The notes under the pieces were generated by a model. The model was not told the DNA's origin. It made no database searches and saw nothing but the letters and a program-made list of their open reading frames with translations. From Gammaproteobacteria bacterium (GTDB lineage Bacteria; Pseudomonadota; Gammaproteobacteria; JAJPIJ01), in assembly GCA_022072255.1 (NCBI GenBank), contig JAJVHZ010000093.1, forward strand, positions 1 to 48,151: a stretch of 48,151 nt of DNA, read 5' to 3'. The position numbers were made by a program, and so were the translations under genes. Positions 8,161 through 17,996 of this stretch are shown here, piece after piece (position 1 is the first letter of the stretch; every line of letters starts with the position of its first letter).

Positions 8161-9165
8161 GTGAAACGTCGACACTTGCTGAGCGCGGCCGCCCGGTGCG
8201 CGGCGCTGGGGATGTGGGCGGGATGGAGATGCTCGTGGGCGGCGTCGGCGGCGGCGACGGGCTGGGTATACGATCCGCTTTTCCTGACTCCCGTTTTCGG
8301 ACCGGGCCATCCCGAGCAGCCGCGCCGGCTGCAGGCGATACTCGCCGCGATGGACCACAGCGGCCTGCCGGCCCGGCTGCGGAACCTTGCGCCGCGCGCG
8401 GACGTCGATCACGCGCTGCGGCTCGTCCATACCGAGGCGCACATCGCCGCCATACGCGCCGGCTACGGCGAGGCCATCGATGCGCTTGCCCGGATGGGGG
8501 TGGGCGGCGCGCTGGCGGCCGTGGACGCCGTTGCCGGCGGAGCCGTGCGCAATGCCTTCGTGTGTTCGCGTCCGCCGGGTCACCATGCCCGCAACACGGG
8601 CCGCGAGGAGGGCTTCTGTTTTTTCAACAACGTCGCCATCGCGGCGCGCCACGCCCAGCGTGAAAGCGGGCTGCGCCGCGTGCTGATCGTCGACTGGGAC
8701 TACCACCATGGCGATGGCACGGAGAGCTTTTTCTACGAGGACCCCGGGGTGCTGTATTTTTCCACGCACGACTGGCACGCCTATCCCGGCACGGGCGACC
8801 CGGCGCGCCGGGGGGCGGGCGCCGGCGCCGGGTACAATATCAACGTGCCGCTGCCGTGCGGCGCCACCGACACGGACATCGTGACGGCGTTCGAGCGGTA
8901 CCTGCTCCCCGCCGCCGACGCCTTCCGTCCCGAGCTGGTGCTGGTGTCCGCGGGTTTCGACAGCCGGGCCGACGACCTGCTGGGGTGCCTGGGCGTCAGT
9001 GACGAGGGCTTCGTGCGGCTGACCCGCATGGTCATGGCGATCGCTGATCGCCATTGCAGCGGGCGCCTGGTATCGGTGCTGGAGGGCGGCTACAACCCGC
9101 GCGGCCTGGCGAGCGCGGTGGTCGCGCACGTGCGGACGCTGACGGAAGGACAGGCCGGCAACTGA
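8161..9165 (+). CDS. Exported histone-deacetylase-family amidohydrolase
   Basis: A 334-residue zinc amidohydrolase of the HDAC/acetoin-utilisation/acetylpolyamine hydrolase superfamily. Catalytic elements are intact: RPPGHHA with His141-His142, DWDYHHGDGTE with zinc ligands Asp180 and His182, and AGFDSRADD with Asp267. What stands out is the N-terminus, MKRRHLLSAAARCAALGMW, a twin-arginine followed by a hydrophobic stretch, which looks like a Tat (or other export) signal ending near the AASAAA segment. Most bacterial members are cytoplasmic. GTG start chosen because it is the first codon after the promoter and gives the signal; the upstream extension is non-coding in character. The substrate is unknown. 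It is followed by an RND efflux pair on the same strand. Confidence 0.85.
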   Translation: MKRRHLLSAAARCAALGMWAGWRCSWAASAAATGWVYDPLFLTPVFGPGHPEQPRRLQAILAAMDHSGLPARLRNLAPRADVDHALRLVHTEAHIAAIRAGYGEAIDALARMGVGGALAAVDAVAGGAVRNAFVCSRPPGHHARNTGREEGFCFFNNVAIAARHAQRESGLRRVLIVDWDYHHGDGTESFFYEDPGVLYFSTHDWHAYPGTGDPARRGAGAGAGYNINVPLPCGATDTDIVTAFERYLLPAADAFRPELVLVSAGFDSRADDLLGCLGVSDEGFVRLTRMVMAIADRHCSGRLVSVLEGGYNPRGLASAVVAHVRTLTEGQAGN

Positions 9166-9212
9166 CGGAATCGCCGTGGAATTTTTCATGCATGCAGGGG
9201 TCTTCCATTAGG

Positions 9213-10295
9213 ATGTACAGCTTCCGCCGAGCGCGTCCGGTTCCGCTGCTGGTCCTCACGCTGTGGTGCGCGGGCGTGGCGGCCCAACAGGCGGGCGCGG
9301 CGTCAGCCAAGGAACAGCCGGAAGAGGCCCCGCCTACCGTCGTCGAGGTCGCGCCGGTGCTCATCGAGCCGGCCCGTGAGGAGATCGGCGTCGTCGGCAA
9401 CCTGATGGCGGGGGAGTCCGTCACACTGCGGCCGGAGGTGGCCGGGCGGCTCGCCAGCATCGAGTTCGAGGAGGGCCAGGCCGTAGAGCAGGGCCAGACG
9501 CTGTTCACGCTCGACCCCGCGGAGTTCCAGGCGGAGGTTGCGCGCACGGAGGCGGCCACGCGGCTGTGGGAACTGAAGTACGAGCGTGCCCGCGACCTGC
9601 TGGAGCGCAAGGTGATGAGCCGGCAGGAGTACGACGAGTCGCTGGCGCAGTTGCAGACGGCGCGCGCCCAGCTCGCCCTGGAGCGCGTGCGGCTGGCGAA
9701 GACGAAACTGGTGGCCCCGATCAGCGGCATAGTCGGACTGCGGCAGGTGAGTCCCGGAGACTATGTCGAGGCCGGCCATGCGATGGTCAATCTCGAGGCC
9801 GTGAATCCCGTCAAGATCGACTTCAGCGTGCCGGAGCGCTACAGCGCGGTCCTGAGTGCGGGTCAACGGTTCACCGTACGTGTGGAGGCCTACCCGGACA
9901 GGGAGTTCGTGGGCGAGGTGTACGCGATCGACCCGCGCCTGGACGAGGCCAACCGCACGCTGCGCGCGCGCGGGCGCATAGCGAACGACGACATGGCCCT
10001 GCGCCCCGGCATGTTCGCCCAGGTGCGGATCACCCTGGCCACCCGCGAGCGCGCCGTGTGGGTGCCCGAGGAGGCGATCGTCCCGCGCGGAGGCGAGCAG
10101 TTCGTCTTCCGTGTGCAGGAGGGTCGGGCCGCGCTGACGCGTGTGCGGCTCGGCGTGCGCGAGGCCGGCAGGGTCGAAGTCGTCGACGGACTGAAGGAAG
10201 GCGACACCGTGATCACGGCCGGTCACACGACGCTGCGCGACAACGCCAGCATCCGCATCGTCAAGCTGCCGGTCACGGCCGCCCCGGGCGTGTAG
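9213..10295 (+). CDS. RND efflux periplasmic adaptor (membrane fusion protein)
   Basis: A 360-residue HlyD/AcrA-type adaptor. It has an N-terminal signal peptide (about 1-25), a lipoyl-like half-motif (GRLASIEFEEGQAVEQGQTLF), an alpha-hairpin (about 95-130), a second lipoyl half (KTKLVAPISGIVGLRQVSPGDYV, split) and a beta-barrel and membrane-proximal domain. No lipobox cysteine was seen. It lies 24 bases upstream of the RND permease, so the two make one inner-membrane/periplasm unit. The ATG at 9213 is favoured because the signal follows at once; ATG at 9192 is an alternative. No outer-membrane channel gene follows, so an unlinked TolC-type protein is implied. Confidence 0.92.
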   Translation: MYSFRRARPVPLLVLTLWCAGVAAQQAGAASAKEQPEEAPPTVVEVAPVLIEPAREEIGVVGNLMAGESVTLRPEVAGRLASIEFEEGQAVEQGQTLFTLDPAEFQAEVARTEAATRLWELKYERARDLLERKVMSRQEYDESLAQLQTARAQLALERVRLAKTKLVAPISGIVGLRQVSPGDYVEAGHAMVNLEAVNPVKIDFSVPERYSAVLSAGQRFTVRVEAYPDREFVGEVYAIDPRLDEANRTLRARGRIANDDMALRPGMFAQVRITLATRERAVWVPEEAIVPRGGEQFVFRVQEGRAALTRVRLGVREAGRVEVVDGLKEGDTVITAGHTTLRDNASIRIVKLPVTAAPGV

Positions 10296-10319
10296 TCGCG
10301 CCCATCGCGCCCGGGCGTC

Positions 10320-13300
10320 ATGAAGATCTCCGACCTCTGCATACGCCGTCCGGTGCTGGCGACGGTGATGAGCCTGGTGCTGGTGCTCATCGGCCTGATG
10401 TCGCTCGCCCGCCTGCCGGTGCGCGAATATCCGAATATCGACTCTCCCATCGTCTCCGTCAGCACCGTCTATACCGGCGCCAGCGCCGCGGTCATCGAGA
10501 GCCAGGTCACCCGCCCGCTGGAGAACTCGCTCGCCGGCATCGAGGGCGTGAAGGTGATGAAGTCGGTGAGCCGCGAGGAGGTGAGCCGCATCACCATCGA
10601 ATTCGAGCTGACGCGCGATCCCGACGCCGCCGCCGCCGACGTGCGCGATCGCGTCTCGCGGGTGCGCGGCCGGCTGCCCGACGACGTCGACGAGCCGGTC
10701 ATCAGCAAGGTCGAGGCCGATGCCCAGGCGATCATCTGGCTGGCCTTCTCGAGCAGCCGTCACGATCAGCTCGAGATCACCGACTTCGCCGACCGGCAGG
10801 TCAAGGATCGCCTGCAGACCCTGCCCGGCGTGGCGAGCGTCATCATCGGCGGCGAGCGCCGCTATGCGATGCGATTGTGGATCGATCGGGAACGGCTCGC
10901 GGCGTATGGACTCACGGTGCAGGACGTCGAGGACGCGCTGCGCCGGCGCAATGTCGAGATCCCCTCCGGTCGCCTGGAGAGCCGCATGCGGGAGTTCACG
11001 GTGCTGAGCGAGACGGATCTGCGGACGCCCGCGGAGTTCAACGCGCTCATCATCCGCGAACAGGGCGGCTCCCCGGTGCGCCTGCGCGATGTCGGCTACG
11101 CCGAGCTCGGCGCGGTGGACGAGCGCAACGAGGTCCGGGTGAACGGCAAGGCGGCCGTCGGCCTGGGCATCGTCAAGCAGAGCACGGCGAACACCCTCGC
11201 GGTCGCCAAAGCCGTGAAGGCGGAGCTGCCGAGCATCATCGCGGCCCTGCCCGAGGGCATGTCGATCACCACCGCCTTCGATTCCTCGCTGTTCATCGAT
11301 CGGTCCATCCGGGAGGTGCTGAAGACGCTCGCGGAGGCGCTGGCGCTGGTCATCCTCGTCACCTTCGTGTTCCTGCGCTCGGTGCGCGCCACCCTCATCC
11401 CGCTGGTGACCATTCCGGTGTCGCTGATCGGCGCCTTCGTCTTTCTCGATTTCATGGGATTCACGGTCAACGTCCTGACGCTGCTGGCGCTGGTGCTGGC
11501 CATCGGCCTCGTGGTCGACGATGCGATCGTGGTGCTCGAGAACATACACCGGCGCATCGAGCGCGGAATGGCGCCGATCGCGGCCGCCTTCGAGGGCAGC
11601 CGCGAGATCGCCTTCGCGGTGGTGGCCATGACCCTGACGCTGGCCACGGTATTCACGCCACTCGCCTTCATGACCGGCAATACCGGCCGCCTGTTCACGG
11701 AGTTCGCGCTGGCCGTGTCGGCCGCGGTGCTCGTCTCGGGCTTCATGGCGCTGACGCTGACCCCGATGATGTGCTCGCGCATGCTCCGGGCCCACGCCGC
11801 GCACGGCTGGTTCTACCGCGCCGGCGAGTGGCTCCTCGACGGGCTCACCGCCCTGTACGCGCGGACGGTGCGGGCCGTCGCCACGCCCGCGGCATACCTG
11901 CGCCGGCACCTCCCGGTGCTGGTGCGCTGGGTCGGCGTCGCGGCGGTGTTCGCCGTGATCGGGCTGGGCATCTACCGCTACGGCGCCACGATCAAGCGCG
12001 AGCTCTCGCCGCTGGAGGATCGCAGCTTCCTCATCGCCATCATGAACAGCCCCGATGGCGCGACCATGGCCTACACCGATCGCTACGCGCGCCAGGTTGA
12101 GGCCTACATCAGCGAGATCCCCGAGGCGCGCACGTCCTTCATGGTCGTCGCGCCCGGGCTGGAGCGACCGAACCCGGTGACCCTGGCGATGGCCTTCGTC
12201 AGCCTGAGGCCCTGGGAGCAGCGCGAACGCAAACAGCAGGAGATCGCCCGCGAGTTGATGCCCAGGCTGCAGGGTCTGCCGGGCGTGCTGGCATTCGTCG
12301 TGAACCCGCCGTCGCTGGGCCAGAGCTTCCGCTCCACGCCGGTGCAGTTCGTCGTGCAGGCCGATTCCTACAAGACGCTGCAGGAGGTCGTCGACAAGAT
12401 CATGCAGCGCGCCCGCGCCTGGCCGGGGCTGACCAACGTCGACTCGGATCTGAAGCTCAACAAGCCGCAGTTCAGCGTCAGCGTCGATCGCGATCGGGCC
12501 GCCGCGATGGGCGTGGAGGTCGAGGACATAGGGCGCACGCTGGAGAGCCTGCTCGGCGGCCGGCAGGTCACGCGCTTCAAGCGCGAGGGCGAGCAGTACG
12601 ACGTCATGGTGCAGATGACGCCGCAGGAACGTGCCACGCCGACGGACCTCTCGAGCATCTACGTGCGCGGCCGCGACGGCCAGCTCGTGCAGCTCGACAA
12701 CCTGGTGCGGGTCGAGGAGACGGTGGCCGCGCGGGAGCTGAATCACTTCAACCGCCTGCGCGCGGCGATCGTCTCCGCTGGCCTCGCGCCGGGCACTTCG
12801 CTCGGCGAGGCGCTGGCGTTCATGGAGAAGACCGCCGCGGAGCTGCTGCCACCGACGGCGCGCACGGAGCTCGACGGTCAGTCGCGCGAATTCCGCGAGA
12901 GCGGCGCGGCGCTGTATTTCGTTTTCGCCCTGGCGCTGCTGTTCATCTATCTGGTGCTGGCGGCACAGTTCGAGAGTTTCGTTGACCCCTTCGTCATCCT
13001 GCTGACCGTGCCGATGGCGGTGTGCGGCGCGCTGGTCGCGCTGAAATGGAGCGGCGGCACGCTGAACGTCTACAGCCAGATCGGCCTGGTGATGCTGGTC
13101 GGCCTGATCACCAAGAACGGCATCCTGATCGTGGAGTTCGCCAACCAGCTCCAGGATCAGGGCCGGAACCTCCTCGAGGCGGTCTGTGAGGCCGCCCGGC
13201 TGCGCCTGCGGCCGATCCTCATGACCACCTTCGCCATGGTGCTCGGATCGCTGCCGCTGGCGCTGTCCACCGGCGCGGGGGCGGAGAGCCGTAGGCAGAT

Positions 13301-13505
13301 CGGCTGGGTGATCGTCGGCGGGCTCAGCTTCGGAACGCTGCTGACCCTGTTCCTGATCCCGGCGGTGTATCTTCTGCTGGCGCGGATCAGGCAGCCCGCG
13401 GCGGCGACCACGGTTGCGCCGACGGTTGCGGGCGCTGCTCCAGCCGCCGACTGGGAAGGAGCGCCGGCGCCCGGCCACGCTCGGTCCGCCGGCGGCGGGG
13501 CATAG
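10320..13505 (+). CDS. RND efflux pump inner-membrane permease (HAE1-type)
   Basis: A 1061-residue proton-driven exporter of the AcrB/MexB/MdtC group. It begins KISDLCIRRPVLATVMS, has twelve predicted membrane segments in the usual 1+5+1+5 pattern, the TM4 proton-relay acids in GLVVDDAIVVLENI, and the TM10 lysine in LVGLITKNGILIVEFANQ. The two large periplasmic loops have the usual size. The C-terminus is an Ala/Pro-rich tail. Substrates cannot be told from sequence; regulators and an outer-membrane channel are absent from the neighbourhood. Confidence 0.95.
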   Translation: MKISDLCIRRPVLATVMSLVLVLIGLMSLARLPVREYPNIDSPIVSVSTVYTGASAAVIESQVTRPLENSLAGIEGVKVMKSVSREEVSRITIEFELTRDPDAAAADVRDRVSRVRGRLPDDVDEPVISKVEADAQAIIWLAFSSSRHDQLEITDFADRQVKDRLQTLPGVASVIIGGERRYAMRLWIDRERLAAYGLTVQDVEDALRRRNVEIPSGRLESRMREFTVLSETDLRTPAEFNALIIREQGGSPVRLRDVGYAELGAVDERNEVRVNGKAAVGLGIVKQSTANTLAVAKAVKAELPSIIAALPEGMSITTAFDSSLFIDRSIREVLKTLAEALALVILVTFVFLRSVRATLIPLVTIPVSLIGAFVFLDFMGFTVNVLTLLALVLAIGLVVDDAIVVLENIHRRIERGMAPIAAAFEGSREIAFAVVAMTLTLATVFTPLAFMTGNTGRLFTEFALAVSAAVLVSGFMALTLTPMMCSRMLRAHAAHGWFYRAGEWLLDGLTALYARTVRAVATPAAYLRRHLPVLVRWVGVAAVFAVIGLGIYRYGATIKRELSPLEDRSFLIAIMNSPDGATMAYTDRYARQVEAYISEIPEARTSFMVVAPGLERPNPVTLAMAFVSLRPWEQRERKQQEIARELMPRLQGLPGVLAFVVNPPSLGQSFRSTPVQFVVQADSYKTLQEVVDKIMQRARAWPGLTNVDSDLKLNKPQFSVSVDRDRAAAMGVEVEDIGRTLESLLGGRQVTRFKREGEQYDVMVQMTPQERATPTDLSSIYVRGRDGQLVQLDNLVRVEETVAARELNHFNRLRAAIVSAGLAPGTSLGEALAFMEKTAAELLPPTARTELDGQSREFRESGAALYFVFALALLFIYLVLAAQFESFVDPFVILLTVPMAVCGALVALKWSGGTLNVYSQIGLVMLVGLITKNGILIVEFANQLQDQGRNLLEAVCEAARLRLRPILMTTFAMVLGSLPLALSTGAGAESRRQIGWVIVGGLSFGTLLTLFLIPAVYLLLARIRQPAAATTVAPTVAGAAPAADWEGAPAPGHARSAGGGA

Positions 13506-13602
13506 CCCAGGCTGTGCGCCCTGGCCCCGGCGCGCGCGGTTCTCGACGCCGCCGCCGCAGTGTGGCCGAGATGGATTCAGCGTCGGTGCGCGCCGGTGCC
13601 GG

Positions 13603-14112
13603 TCATGGCCCGGGGACGATGCGCCAGGTCCCGTCAGGCTGGCGGCAGGCGGTCCCACGCCCGGTCTCCTGTCGGCCGTCGACGTCCACGCTCTGGGTGA
13701 AATCACGGCAGTTCGTGCCCTCGCCCGTCCGGTAGGTCCTGGTCGGGGTGACCGATCCGGCGTGGCCGGTGTCGGGGTTCATCCACGTCGAGGTGGCGCC
13801 CGTGCGTTGCGTCTCGAAGGCGTTCTGTGCCGTGCCGGCGTGATATTTCTGATCCTGGCAGGTCAACTGCGCGGCGAGCCGGTTGCCAAGCAGGCCGCCC
13901 GCGAGCACGCCCGCGCCGATGGCGATCTTGTTGCCGGAGCCGTCACCGATCTGCGAGCCGATGAGCCCGCCCACGGCGGCGCCGAGCAGGGTGCCGGCCA
14001 TCTCGCCGCCGCTGCTTTCCCGAGCGGGCGGGCAGTCGGCGCGCAACAACGACGGCACGGCGGCCAGCGCCGTGCCCAGGGCCGCGCCCAGAAGTGAAAC
14101 CCGGTATTGCAT
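13603..14112 (-). CDS. Glycine-zipper surface antigen-like protein
   Basis: A 169-residue exported protein with a signal peptide, then a glycine-zipper two-helix membrane motif (GTLLGAAVGGLIGSQIGDGSG and IAIGAGVLAGGLLGN) and a C-terminal domain of the RT0821/Lpp0805-like surface protein type (WMNPDTGHAGSVTPTRTY and TACRQPDGTWRIVPG). Proteins of this group sit in the outer membrane or periplasm; function unknown. Upstream in-frame codons (TTG at 14130, ATG at 14124) are possible alternative starts. It converges on the RND permease. Confidence 0.8.
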   Translation of the reverse strand: MQYRVSLLGAALGTALAAVPSLLRADCPPARESSGGEMAGTLLGAAVGGLIGSQIGDGSGNKIAIGAGVLAGGLLGNRLAAQLTCQDQKYHAGTAQNAFETQRTGATSTWMNPDTGHAGSVTPTRTYRTGEGTNCRDFTQSVDVDGRQETGRGTACRQPDGTWRIVPGP

Positions 14113-14355
14113 CGGTACGTGCATCTCCAACTATCGGCGACATCGCACCGACCATGCCAGGGCGAGGAGGCGTAGCGCTGCCACTGCATATCCAGGGCGC
14201 ACGCATCCTGCCCGCGCCGAACGCCGGCGATCGACACAGAACGGGACAGCGCCGAGCAGGCTTATCCTGCCCGCGCCTGCCGTCCCGAGTTCGTGACAAT
14301 TCTCCTCGAGGTGCAGTGAATACGGACTTAACGCCGTGGCCCTGCGGGGCTGTGC

Positions 14356-14361
14356 TAACAT
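14356..14361 (+). promoter_or_regulatory. -10 box directly before DUF1820 start (possible leaderless mRNA)
   Basis: TAACAT lies six bases before the ATG of the DUF1820 gene, preceded by TGTGC. A transcript from it would begin at or next to the start codon. No ribosome site is present before this ATG. No good -35 box is visible. Confidence 0.3.
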
Positions 14362-14367
14362 CCCCGC

Positions 14368-14703
14368 ATGGCGGCGCGGCGTACCTTCAAGGTCATCTTC
14401 CAGAACCAGGGCAAGGTCTATGAGGTCTACGCGCGCGCGATCCAGCCGAGCAGCCTGTTCGGATTCGTCGAGGTGGAGAAACTGGTGTTCGGCGAGAAGA
14501 GCACGGTGGTGCTCGACCCCTCCGAGGAGCATTTGAAGAGCGAGTTCCGCGGCGTGACGCGCACCCACCTGCCGGTACATTCCATCATCCGCATCGACGA
14601 GGTGGAGAAGGAGGGACACGGCCGGATCACCGCGGCGACGGAAGGCTCGGGCAACGTGGCCGCCTTTCCCATATACACGCAGGGCGACAGGCCCAAGGAG
14701 TAG
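14368..14703 (+). CDS. DUF1820 family protein
   Basis: A 111-residue cytoplasmic protein matching the DUF1820 family, which is found mostly in gammaproteobacteria. Recognisable segments are FKVIFQNQGKVYEVYAR, SLFGFVEVEKLVFGE, LVVDPSEE-like VLDPSEEHLKSEF and the HSIIRIDEVEKEG core. Function unknown. No Shine-Dalgarno site precedes the ATG. It lies 187 bases ahead of ftsK with its own apparent promoter. Confidence 0.85.
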   Translation: MAARRTFKVIFQNQGKVYEVYARAIQPSSLFGFVEVEKLVFGEKSTVVLDPSEEHLKSEFRGVTRTHLPVHSIIRIDEVEKEGHGRITAATEGSGNVAAFPIYTQGDRPKE

Positions 14704-14890
14704 GGGGCCGCCGCGCCGTCCGGTGCGTCGGCAAGGTACCGGATGCGGCGGCGGGCGGACGCCGGGATCGCCGTCGTTTCAGCGGCTTGGCGAGCCGGCC
14801 GGGGGGATCGCCGGCACCATCGAAGCCTCATCTAAAAATCCATCCGTTCAGTGTGTTATATTCCTTTTCAAAGAAACGGATTGAGATCCA

Positions 14891-17203
14891 TTGGGCCAAG
14901 CGGTACGCAAACGACAGGGTGCCGGTCCGGCACTGAACCTGAACCTGGGCAGACGCCTGCAGGAGGCCGCCTTCATCCTGCTCGGGATCGCCGCGGTGAT
15001 CCTCGCGCTCGCGCTGTGGACCTTCAGCGTGCAGGACCCAGGCTGGTCGCACACCAGCGGTTCCAGCGTGGTCACCAACCAGGTCGGCCTCATCGGCGCC
15101 TACGTCTCGGACATCCTGCTGTACTGCTTCGGTTATTCCGCCTACCTGCTGCCGCTCATCCTGCTGTTCATCGGGTGGCGCATCCTCAAGCGCACCGACG
15201 ACACCCCGGCGGCCGACTACTACCACGTCGGCATGCGGAGCGTCGGGCTGATACTGACGGTCCTGACGGCAAGCGCGCTGGTCTGGTTGCGCATGCAGGG
15301 GCGGGCCGAGTTGCCGCACGCCACCGGCGGGGTCATGGGCGACGTGGTCGGCAGCACCCTGCTGGCCGCGCTCGGTACCGTCGGCGGCCCACTGGTGCTG
15401 CTCGCGCTGCTGCTGGTCGGCATCACGCTGCTGACGGGGCTGTCGTGGGTGTGGCTGATGGATCGGATCGGGGCCTGGACGCTGCGCGGGCTCGACCTGC
15501 TGGCCGCGGCCTACGAGAATCTCACCGACTGGAATGCCGGGCGCATCGCCAAGCAGGCGCGCGAGGCGGTGGTCAAGGTCGAAAAGGAGAAGAAGGTGGC
15601 GCGGTCCAGGCCGCGCATCGAGCCGCAGATCTCGACCTTCGAGCCGAGCCGGCGCGCGGTCAGGGAGCGGCAGGAGACCCTGTTCGAGAAGCCGGCCAGC
15701 GCCGCGGAGTTGCCGCCGCTGAGCCTGCTGGACGACCCGCCTCCCGCCAAGGGCGGATATTCCGAGGAGACCCTCGAGGCGATGTCCCGCCAGGTCGAGC
15801 TGAAGCTCGCCGACTTCGGGGTGGAGGCGCAGGTGGTCGCGGTGCATCCCGGACCGGTCATCACGCGCTTCGAGCTGCAGCCGGCGGCCGGCGTCAAGGT
15901 CAGCCGCATCACCAACCTCGCCAAGGATCTCGCCCGCTCGCTGTCCGTCGTGAGCGTGCGCGTGGTCGAGGTCATACCGGGCAAGTCGACGGTGGGGCTG
16001 GAGATCCCGAACACGAAACGCGAGGTCGTGACCTTGAGCGAGATGCTGAGCGCGCGCGAGTACGAGGCGAGCACGTCACCGCTCACGCTCGCGCTCGGGA
16101 AGGATATCGGCGGCAAACCCGTGGTCGTGGACCTCGCACGCATGCCGCACCTGCTGGTGGCGGGCACCACCGGCTCGGGCAAGTCGGTTGCGCTGAACGC
16201 CATGATCCTGAGCCTGCTCTACAAGTCCACGCCCAGCGACATCCGCCTCATCATGATCGATCCGAAGATGCTCGAGCTGTCGGTGTACGAGGGCATCCCG
16301 GTGCTGCTCGCGCCGGTGGTCACCGACATGAAGGAGGCGGCGAATGCCCTGCGCTGGTGCGTGAACGAGATGGAGCGGCGCTACCGGCTGATGGCGGCGC
16401 TCGGCGTGCGCAACATCGGCGGCTACAACCGCAAGGTCCAGGATGCGATCGAGGCGGGCAAGCCGCTCGTCGATCCGCTGGTGCGCGCCAGCGGCGCCGA
16501 GGAGGAGGAGACCCCGACGCTCGACGCGCTGCCCTACGTGGTGGTCATCGTCGACGAGCTTGCCGACATGATGATGACGGTGGGCAAGAAGGTGGAGGAA
16601 CTGATCGCGCGCCTGGCGCAGAAGGCGCGCGCCGCGGGCATACACCTGATACTCGCCACGCAGCGGCCGTCCGTGGACGTGATCACCGGCCTCATCAAGG
16701 CCAACATCCCGAGCCGCATCGCCTTTCAGGTCTCCTCCCGCGTGGACTCGCGCACGATCCTCGATCAGATGGGAGCGGAGACGCTGCTCGGGCATGGCGA
16801 CATGCTCTATCTGCCGCCGGGCGTCGGACTGCCGACGCGCGTGCACGGCGCCTTCGTCTCGGACCAGGAGGTGCATCAGGTCGTCGCGCACCTGAAGGCC
16901 TCGGGCACGCCGGAGTACATCGACGCGATCGTGCGCGGCGATCTCGACGAGGACCTCGCCGGCAATGGCGGCTACGGGGAGGCGAACGGAACCGGGGAGG
17001 ATGTGGATGTCTTATATGACGAGGCCGTACGCTTCGTGACCGAGACGCGGCGGGCCTCGGTGTCGGCGGTTCAGCGGCGGTTGAAGATCGGCTACAACCG
17101 CGCCGCGCGCATGGTCGAGGAGATGGAGCGCGCCGGCGTGGTGGGTTCGCTGCAGTCGAACGGCACGCGCGAGGTACTGGCGCCGCCGCCGCCGAAGGAC
17201 TGA
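14891..17203 (+). CDS. ftsK: DNA translocase FtsK (short form)
   Basis: A 770-residue septal DNA pump that segregates the chromosome terminus and activates XerCD recombination. About four membrane helices fill residues 25-200, then comes a short charged linker, an ATPase motor with Walker [13 protein letters not shown] and Walker [13 protein letters not shown], and a C-terminal winged-helix gamma domain (about 700-765, [23 protein letters not shown]) that reads KOPS. The linker is short compared with E. coli FtsK. The start is TTG with a modest GAG before it. It heads the conserved ftsK-lolA-rarA order. Confidence 0.97.
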   Translation: MGQAVRKRQGAGPALNLNLGRRLQEAAFILLGIAAVILALALWTFSVQDPGWSHTSGSSVVTNQVGLIGAYVSDILLYCFGYSAYLLPLILLFIGWRILKRTDDTPAADYYHVGMRSVGLILTVLTASALVWLRMQGRAELPHATGGVMGDVVGSTLLAALGTVGGPLVLLALLLVGITLLTGLSWVWLMDRIGAWTLRGLDLLAAAYENLTDWNAGRIAKQAREAVVKVEKEKKVARSRPRIEPQISTFEPSRRAVRERQETLFEKPASAAELPPLSLLDDPPPAKGGYSEETLEAMSRQVELKLADFGVEAQVVAVHPGPVITRFELQPAAGVKVSRITNLAKDLARSLSVVSVRVVEVIPGKSTVGLEIPNTKREVVTLSEMLSAREYEASTSPLTLALGKDIGGKPVVVDLARMPHLLVAGTTGSGKSVALNAMILSLLYKSTPSDIRLIMIDPKMLELSVYEGIPVLLAPVVTDMKEAANALRWCVNEMERRYRLMAALGVRNIGGYNRKVQDAIEAGKPLVDPLVRASGAEEEETPTLDALPYVVVIVDELADMMMTVGKKVEELIARLAQKARAAGIHLILATQRPSVDVITGLIKANIPSRIAFQVSSRVDSRTILDQMGAETLLGHGDMLYLPPGVGLPTRVHGAFVSDQEVHQVVAHLKASGTPEYIDAIVRGDLDEDLAGNGGYGEANGTGEDVDVLYDEAVRFVTETRRASVSAVQRRLKIGYNRAARMVEEMERAGVVGSLQSNGTREVLAPPPPKD

Positions 17204-17265
17204 AGCCGGTCCGCGCGCGGCTGCCGCGCCGACACCGACCATTTCTGCAGGAGGACTGTGGTCCG

Positions 17266-17916
17266 ATGAGCTTGAAACACACCATGAGGGCGATCGCGGG
17301 CCTCGGCGCGCTGCTGGTGGCGACGGCGGCGCACGCCGGCGCCGCCCGCGAGGCGCTGGATGAGTACCTGGCGCAGTTCCGGACGCTGCAGGCGCAATTC
17401 GAGCAGACCGTCGTCAACGAGAAGGGCAAGACGCTGGAGACCTCGAGCGGCATCGTCTATCTCGAACGGCCCGGCAGGTTTCGCTGGAATTACACCAAGC
17501 CCTACGAGCAGGTGATCGTCGGCGACGGCAGCAAGGTGTGGTTCTACGACAAGGATCTCGAGCAGGTGACCATACGGCGCGTCGAGAAGGCGCTCGGCAG
17601 CGCCCCGGCCCTCATCCTCGGCAGCGACGCCAGGGTGGACGACAATTTCACCGTCACCGAGGACGGCAGCAAGGACGGCGCGGAATGGGTGACGCTGACC
17701 CCGAAGGCGGCGAAGAGCGCCTACGCCAAGGTGCGCGTCGGCTTCGAGGGCAAGGACCTGCGCTGGATGGAGCTGTTCGACAATTTCGGCCAGACCACGC
17801 GGCTGAAGTTCAGCGGCGAGCAGCGCAACGCCGCCATCGACCCGAAGTATTTCTCCTTCACGCCGCCGCCCGGCGTGGACGTGAACGACCTGACGGCGGC
17901 GCCGGCGTCTCCCTAG
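17266..17916 (+). CDS. lolA: Outer-membrane lipoprotein carrier protein LolA
   Basis: A 216-residue periplasmic chaperone that takes lipoproteins from LolCDE to LolB. It has a cleavable signal peptide ending AAHA-GA near residue 25, then the LolA fold with LDEYLAQFRTLQAQFEQ, RPGRFRWNYTKPYEQ and YFSFTPPPGVDV. AGGAGG precedes the ATG. It follows ftsK by 62 bases and precedes rarA, the usual gammaproteobacterial order. Confidence 0.96.
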   Translation: MSLKHTMRAIAGLGALLVATAAHAGAAREALDEYLAQFRTLQAQFEQTVVNEKGKTLETSSGIVYLERPGRFRWNYTKPYEQVIVGDGSKVWFYDKDLEQVTIRRVEKALGSAPALILGSDARVDDNFTVTEDGSKDGAEWVTLTPKAAKSAYAKVRVGFEGKDLRWMELFDNFGQTTRLKFSGEQRNAAIDPKYFSFTPPPGVDVNDLTAAPASP

Positions 17917-17984
17917 CCGATCCCCGGGAGGGCGCGGCGGCTGCGGCCGCCCGTCGGCCGCAGGGAGAAAACCGCCGCTGGCCG

Positions 17985-17990
17985 TATAAT
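17985..17990 (+). promoter_or_regulatory. Consensus -10 box directly before rarA (possible leaderless mRNA)
   Basis: A perfect TATAAT lies six bases before the rarA ATG at 17997, inside a short dyad (GCCGT 17981-17985, ACGGC 17992-17996). Transcription from it would begin at the start codon. No ribosome-binding sequence lies in the 15 bases before the ATG. A -35 match is not visible at 16-18 bases. Confidence 0.35.
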
Positions 17991-17996
17991 CACGGC

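Noticed and set aside
9303-13706. A 1467-codon open frame on the minus strand across the RND genes
   Set aside because: Its translation is Arg/His/Gln/Gly-rich without domains and mirrors the strong RND adaptor and permease genes on the plus strand; long antisense frames are expected at this GC content.
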